From assembly GCA_029975475.1 (NCBI GenBank), contig JARKPB010000008.1, positions 868,001-932,000 of the forward strand: a DNA stretch of 64,000 nucleotides, in the 5' to 3' direction. Positions within the stretch are counted from its first letter, which is position 1. Each line of letters starts with the position of its first letter. The DNA comes from Anaerolineaceae bacterium. Lineage in GTDB: Bacteria > Chloroflexota > Anaerolineae > Anaerolineales > Anaerolineaceae. The position numbers and the translations under genes were made by a program. Positions 62,465 to 64,000 of the stretch are shown here, in pieces. The notes under the pieces were generated by a model. It was given only the letters and a program-made list of their open reading frames with translations. It did not search any database and had not been told where the DNA came from.

Positions 62465-63169
62465 ATGAACCTATCAAAAGATGCCGCGAGCTTCATTCCC
62501 TATCTACAGAACTGGGTGGATACGCTCCCTGCCGTACCATTTGATCAGGCAATCCAGGATCCAGAACGCACGGCGATACTATCGGTTGATGTGATTAACG
62601 GGTTTTGTCATGAAGGTGTTCTGGCCAGTCCGCGCGTAAAAGCCATCATTGAACCTATAACAACCTTAATGAAAACCGCCTGGGCGCGCGGAGTACGTAA
62701 TTTTCTACTCAGCCAGGATACCCACGAACCCGACGCGGTTGAATTTGGCGCCTGGCCGCCCCACTGCGTGAGAGGGACGAGTGAAGCGGAGACTGTGCCA
62801 GAAATCCGCGCCCTGCCCTTTTTCGATCAGATGACCCTGCTGGAAAAGAACAGCATCGCCAGCGGACTGAACACCGGGTTGAATGTCTGGCTGGAAAATC
62901 ACCCTGAAGTGGATACCTTCATTGTGGTTGGGGATTGCACGGATCTATGTACGTATCAACTGGCCATGCACCTGCGCCTTGACGCGAATGCGCGGCAGTT
63001 AAAGCGCAGGGTGATCGTCCCGGCAGATTGCGTCGATACCTACGATCTGAGCATTGAAACCGCTCAATCTATCAACGCCTTGCCGCACCCTGGCGATCTT
63101 CTCCACTCCTTTTTCCTCTACCACATGAAATTAAATGGCGTGAAGGTATTTCTTAAAATATTGAATTAG
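62465..63169 (+). CDS. Isochorismatase-family cysteine hydrolase, nicotinamidase-like
   Basis: A 234-aa cysteine hydrolase. The triad candidates are Asp in ILSVDVINGFCHEG, Lys in LLEKNSIASGL and Cys in VVGDCTDLCTYQ. WPPHCVRGTSEAE matches the nicotinamidase WPxHCxxGT pattern, supporting hydrolysis of nicotinamide to nicotinate for NAD salvage. The ATG at 62465 has GGAGAA upstream; an earlier TTG is less likely. Strong promoter plus an inverted repeat suggest regulated expression. Confidence 0.85.
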   Translation: MNLSKDAASFIPYLQNWVDTLPAVPFDQAIQDPERTAILSVDVINGFCHEGVLASPRVKAIIEPITTLMKTAWARGVRNFLLSQDTHEPDAVEFGAWPPHCVRGTSEAETVPEIRALPFFDQMTLLEKNSIASGLNTGLNVWLENHPEVDTFIVVGDCTDLCTYQLAMHLRLDANARQLKRRVIVPADCVDTYDLSIETAQSINALPHPGDLLHSFFLYHMKLNGVKVFLKILN

Positions 63170-63181
63170 AAAATAATTCCC

Positions 63182-63210
63182 TTGTAACTGAATGCGTGAT
63201 TTGCTATAGT
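63182..63210 (+). promoter_or_regulatory. Promoter of the structured RNA
   Basis: TTGTAA (63182-63187), 17-base spacer, TATAGT (63205-63210). The start site predicted at 63217-63219 coincides with the first base of a 13-bp terminal helix. Confidence 0.75.
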
Positions 63211-63218
63211 GAAATTGC

Positions 63219-63397
63219 ATGAGCAGCCGATGCTAGTGCACGAAGTATGACGGGGTAACCTGTGTGTTTCGTTGACTGAAAGGCCGCCAGGCCTGTATAG
63301 AGCGGTAAAAGCGCTCTAGGAATGACGTACCGATCCGGGAAACGGTTCCCACCTAAGTTGGGATGAACGTCTGAACAAGAATTAATCGGCTGCTCAT
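63219..63397 (+). ncRNA. Structured RNA of about 180 nt, class not assigned
   Basis: A stretch without a reading frame that folds on inspection. The ends 63219-63231 and 63385-63397 form a 13-bp helix (ATGAGCAGCCGAT with ATCGGCTGCTCAT). Inside are hairpins AGGCC/GGCCT, TAGAGCG/CGCTCTA (near the centre) and TCCCA/TGGGA, plus a GACGT/ACGTC closing helix around two of them. GGGGTAACC in the 5' half could also pair with GGTTCCC in the 3' half. A promoter sits exactly upstream, and tRNA-Arg lies 43 bases downstream. Length is like 6S or raiA RNA. I cannot match it to either with certainty. Confidence 0.65.
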
Positions 63398-63422
63398 GTC
63401 TTATTTAATCGAGTGTCCTCAT

Positions 63423-63430
63423 GGTATAAT
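63423..63430 (+). promoter_or_regulatory. Extended -10 promoter of the tRNA gene
   Basis: TG-G-TATAAT with TATAAT at 63425-63430, 10 bases before the mature tRNA 5' end. No strong -35. Confidence 0.6.
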
Positions 63431-63440
63431 CACAGCCGTT

Positions 63441-63514
63441 GCCCGAGTGGCTCAATAGGACAGAGCAAGGCACTCCTAACGCCTAGGTTGTGGGTTCGAG
63501 TCCCGCCTCGGGCA
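63441..63514 (+). tRNA. tRNA-Arg(CCT)
   Basis: A full cloverleaf. The acceptor GCCCGAG pairs with CTCGGGC (63507-63513). The D stem is GCTC/GAGC. The anticodon loop CTCCTAA has anticodon CCT, the T arm is GTGGG-TTCGAGT-CCCGC and the discriminator is A (63514). The anticodon stem AGGCA/CGCCT has one A-C mismatch next to the loop. CCA is not encoded. Reads AGG arginine codons. Confidence 0.93.
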
Positions 63515-63580
63515 CTCATCAAGCTGATTCCTGTGATAAAAAGAAAACGATTTTCATTCCCCCCCAGATTGCCTTCTAAC

Positions 63581-63608
63581 TTGTAAATTGATTTAGATTT
63601 GGTATAAT
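63581..63608 (+). promoter_or_regulatory. Strong promoter reading into a hairpin
   Basis: TTGTAA (63581-63586), 16-base spacer, extended -10 TGG-TATAAT (TATAAT 63603-63608). The predicted start at about 63615 is the first base of the inverted repeat that follows, with no coding region on the + strand downstream in the window. Confidence 0.65.
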
Positions 63609-63615
63609 AGCATTG

Positions 63616-63652
63616 ATGAACGTTTGGGTGCCCCCCTCACCCAGGCGTTCAT
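63616..63652. repeat. 15-bp inverted repeat with C-rich loop
   Basis: Arms 63616-63630 and 63638-63652 pair along 15 bp (two G-U pairs on the + strand RNA) around the loop CCCCCCT. It lies 12 bases past the stop of the minus-strand gene at 63664, so it might serve as that gene's terminator, although no T-tract follows on either strand. Confidence 0.6.
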
Positions 63653-63663
63653 TGCTTTAATGA

Positions 63664-64000
63664 CTATTCTTGCGGTCCATGATCGCTTGAGTCTGAATCA
63701 TCCATCTGATCTTCGAGAACTTCATCCACACTGCGCCGAACCCATAATACCAACATCGGTCCATCGGGTGTGTTAAGCGAGCGGGCCGCCAATATGGGAG
63801 ATTTCGTCTCCAGCCCCATCCGGTTTCGATAATGCAGGTACATGGCTGAGTTCTCTTTCCACGCGCGGTGGCAGCGCTCAACCAGTGCGTCCCCGTTATA
63901 GGTGCGTACCCGGGTCAGCGCGGTATCATATAAGATTGGCCCCTCGTTCAACCCGACAGCCCAGCCGTCATCAATGGTTTCAAATACAGGCGGAGGCCCT
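63664..64000 (-). CDS. Hypothetical protein, C-terminal part (cut by window edge)
   Basis: No family recognised. The frame is open from the window edge; a TTG at 63951 is only an internal codon, since coding-like sequence (PPVFETIDDGWAVG) continues upstream of it. The visible 111 residues include YDTALTRVRTYNGDALVERCHRAWKENSAMYLHYRNRMG and a segment with PDGPMLVLWVRRSVDEVLED. The C-terminal tail is acidic (DQMDDSDSSD). There is no membrane segment. Start and N-terminus lie outside the window. Confidence 0.6.
   Translation of the reverse strand, partial: GPPPVFETIDDGWAVGLNEGPILYDTALTRVRTYNGDALVERCHRAWKENSAMYLHYRNRMGLETKSPILAARSLNTPDGPMLVLWVRRSVDEVLEDQMDDSDSSDHGPQE

Noticed and set aside
63217-63400. 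Structured RNA called as 6S, SRP or tmRNA
   Set aside because: No SRP GGAAG tetraloop region, no tmRNA tRNA-like ends or tag frame, and the inner hairpins do not form the single long helix of 6S; left unassigned.
1-64000. CRISPR arrays, insertion sequences, prophage or rRNA operon
   Set aside because: No regularly spaced repeats, no transposase/integrase/phage genes and no rRNA sequence were found on reading both strands.

Overview
This is a continuous, gene-dense stretch of a bacterial chromosome, with no transposase, integrase, CRISPR array or rRNA operon. Several features point to an anaerobic member of the Chloroflexota, probably class Anaerolineae: the radical-SAM/DUF2344 pair, a fused gamma-alpha 2-oxoacid:ferredoxin oxidoreductase, fused NuoCD, PSP1/RicT next to Mrp, and many Chloroflexota-style short hypotheticals. 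The assignment is inferred from gene content and style; no marker phylogeny was run.

Layout. 1-1.6 kb: end of recG, coaD and a coiled-coil protein (+). 1.66-5.5 kb: lon and folC (-). 5.6-11 kb: a + strand run of DUF503, an SDR, radical SAM, DUF2344, a SpoU methylase, an FmdB zinc ribbon and a second SDR. 11.1-15.7 kb: argF, ornithine aminotransferase, pyruvate kinase and a sulfurtransferase. 15.7-19.3 kb (-): an FCD/GntR regulator followed by korA and korB, with a clear promoter overlapped by a palindromic operator. 19.4-27.6 kb (-): nuoB, nuoCD, nuoI, a small hypothetical, mrp, ricT, a PIG-L deacetylase, an M20 amidohydrolase and a cytosolic metal-receptor-like protein. A SufR-like regulator broken by an in-frame amber codon lies divergent to it. 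28.3-30.5 kb (-): glmS behind a glmS ribozyme. 30.5-32.9 kb: a membrane hypothetical, a DJ-1/PfpI protein and a metallophosphoesterase. 32.9-40 kb: queA-ruvB (-), upp (+), moaA, an M50-like peptidase, tpiA and a Ser/Thr kinase (-). 40.2 kb: the RNase P RNA, then a SET-domain protein and a MoxR/DUF58/DUF4129 operon (+). 45-48.7 kb (-): a flippase-like protein, a PHP protein, uridine kinase and an M20 dipeptidase. 48.9-51.2 kb: an amino-acid ABC importer. 51.3 kb: an MBL-fold hydrolase.

The most unusual region is 52.3-58.7 kb. A tgt homologue is followed, with start/stop overlaps, by two tandem homologues of the ArmA/Rmt family (16S rRNA m7G1405 methyltransferases of aminoglycoside resistance) and an RsmF-like m5C methyltransferase. 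RsmE (m3U1498), a YhhQ queuosine-precursor transporter and RsmI (Cm1402) come next. Every enzyme here would act on the ribosomal decoding centre or on the tRNA wobble base read there. The first Rmt copy keeps the family's motifs; the second has lost several, which suggests a diverged partner.

The right end carries lipA, a nucleoside phosphorylase, an orphan DNA methyltransferase, an UlaG-like MBL protein, a nicotinamidase-like protein, a promoter-driven structured RNA of about 180 nt that I cannot assign to a class, tRNA-Arg(CCT), a strong promoter reading into a 15-bp hairpin, and a truncated hypothetical gene at the edge.
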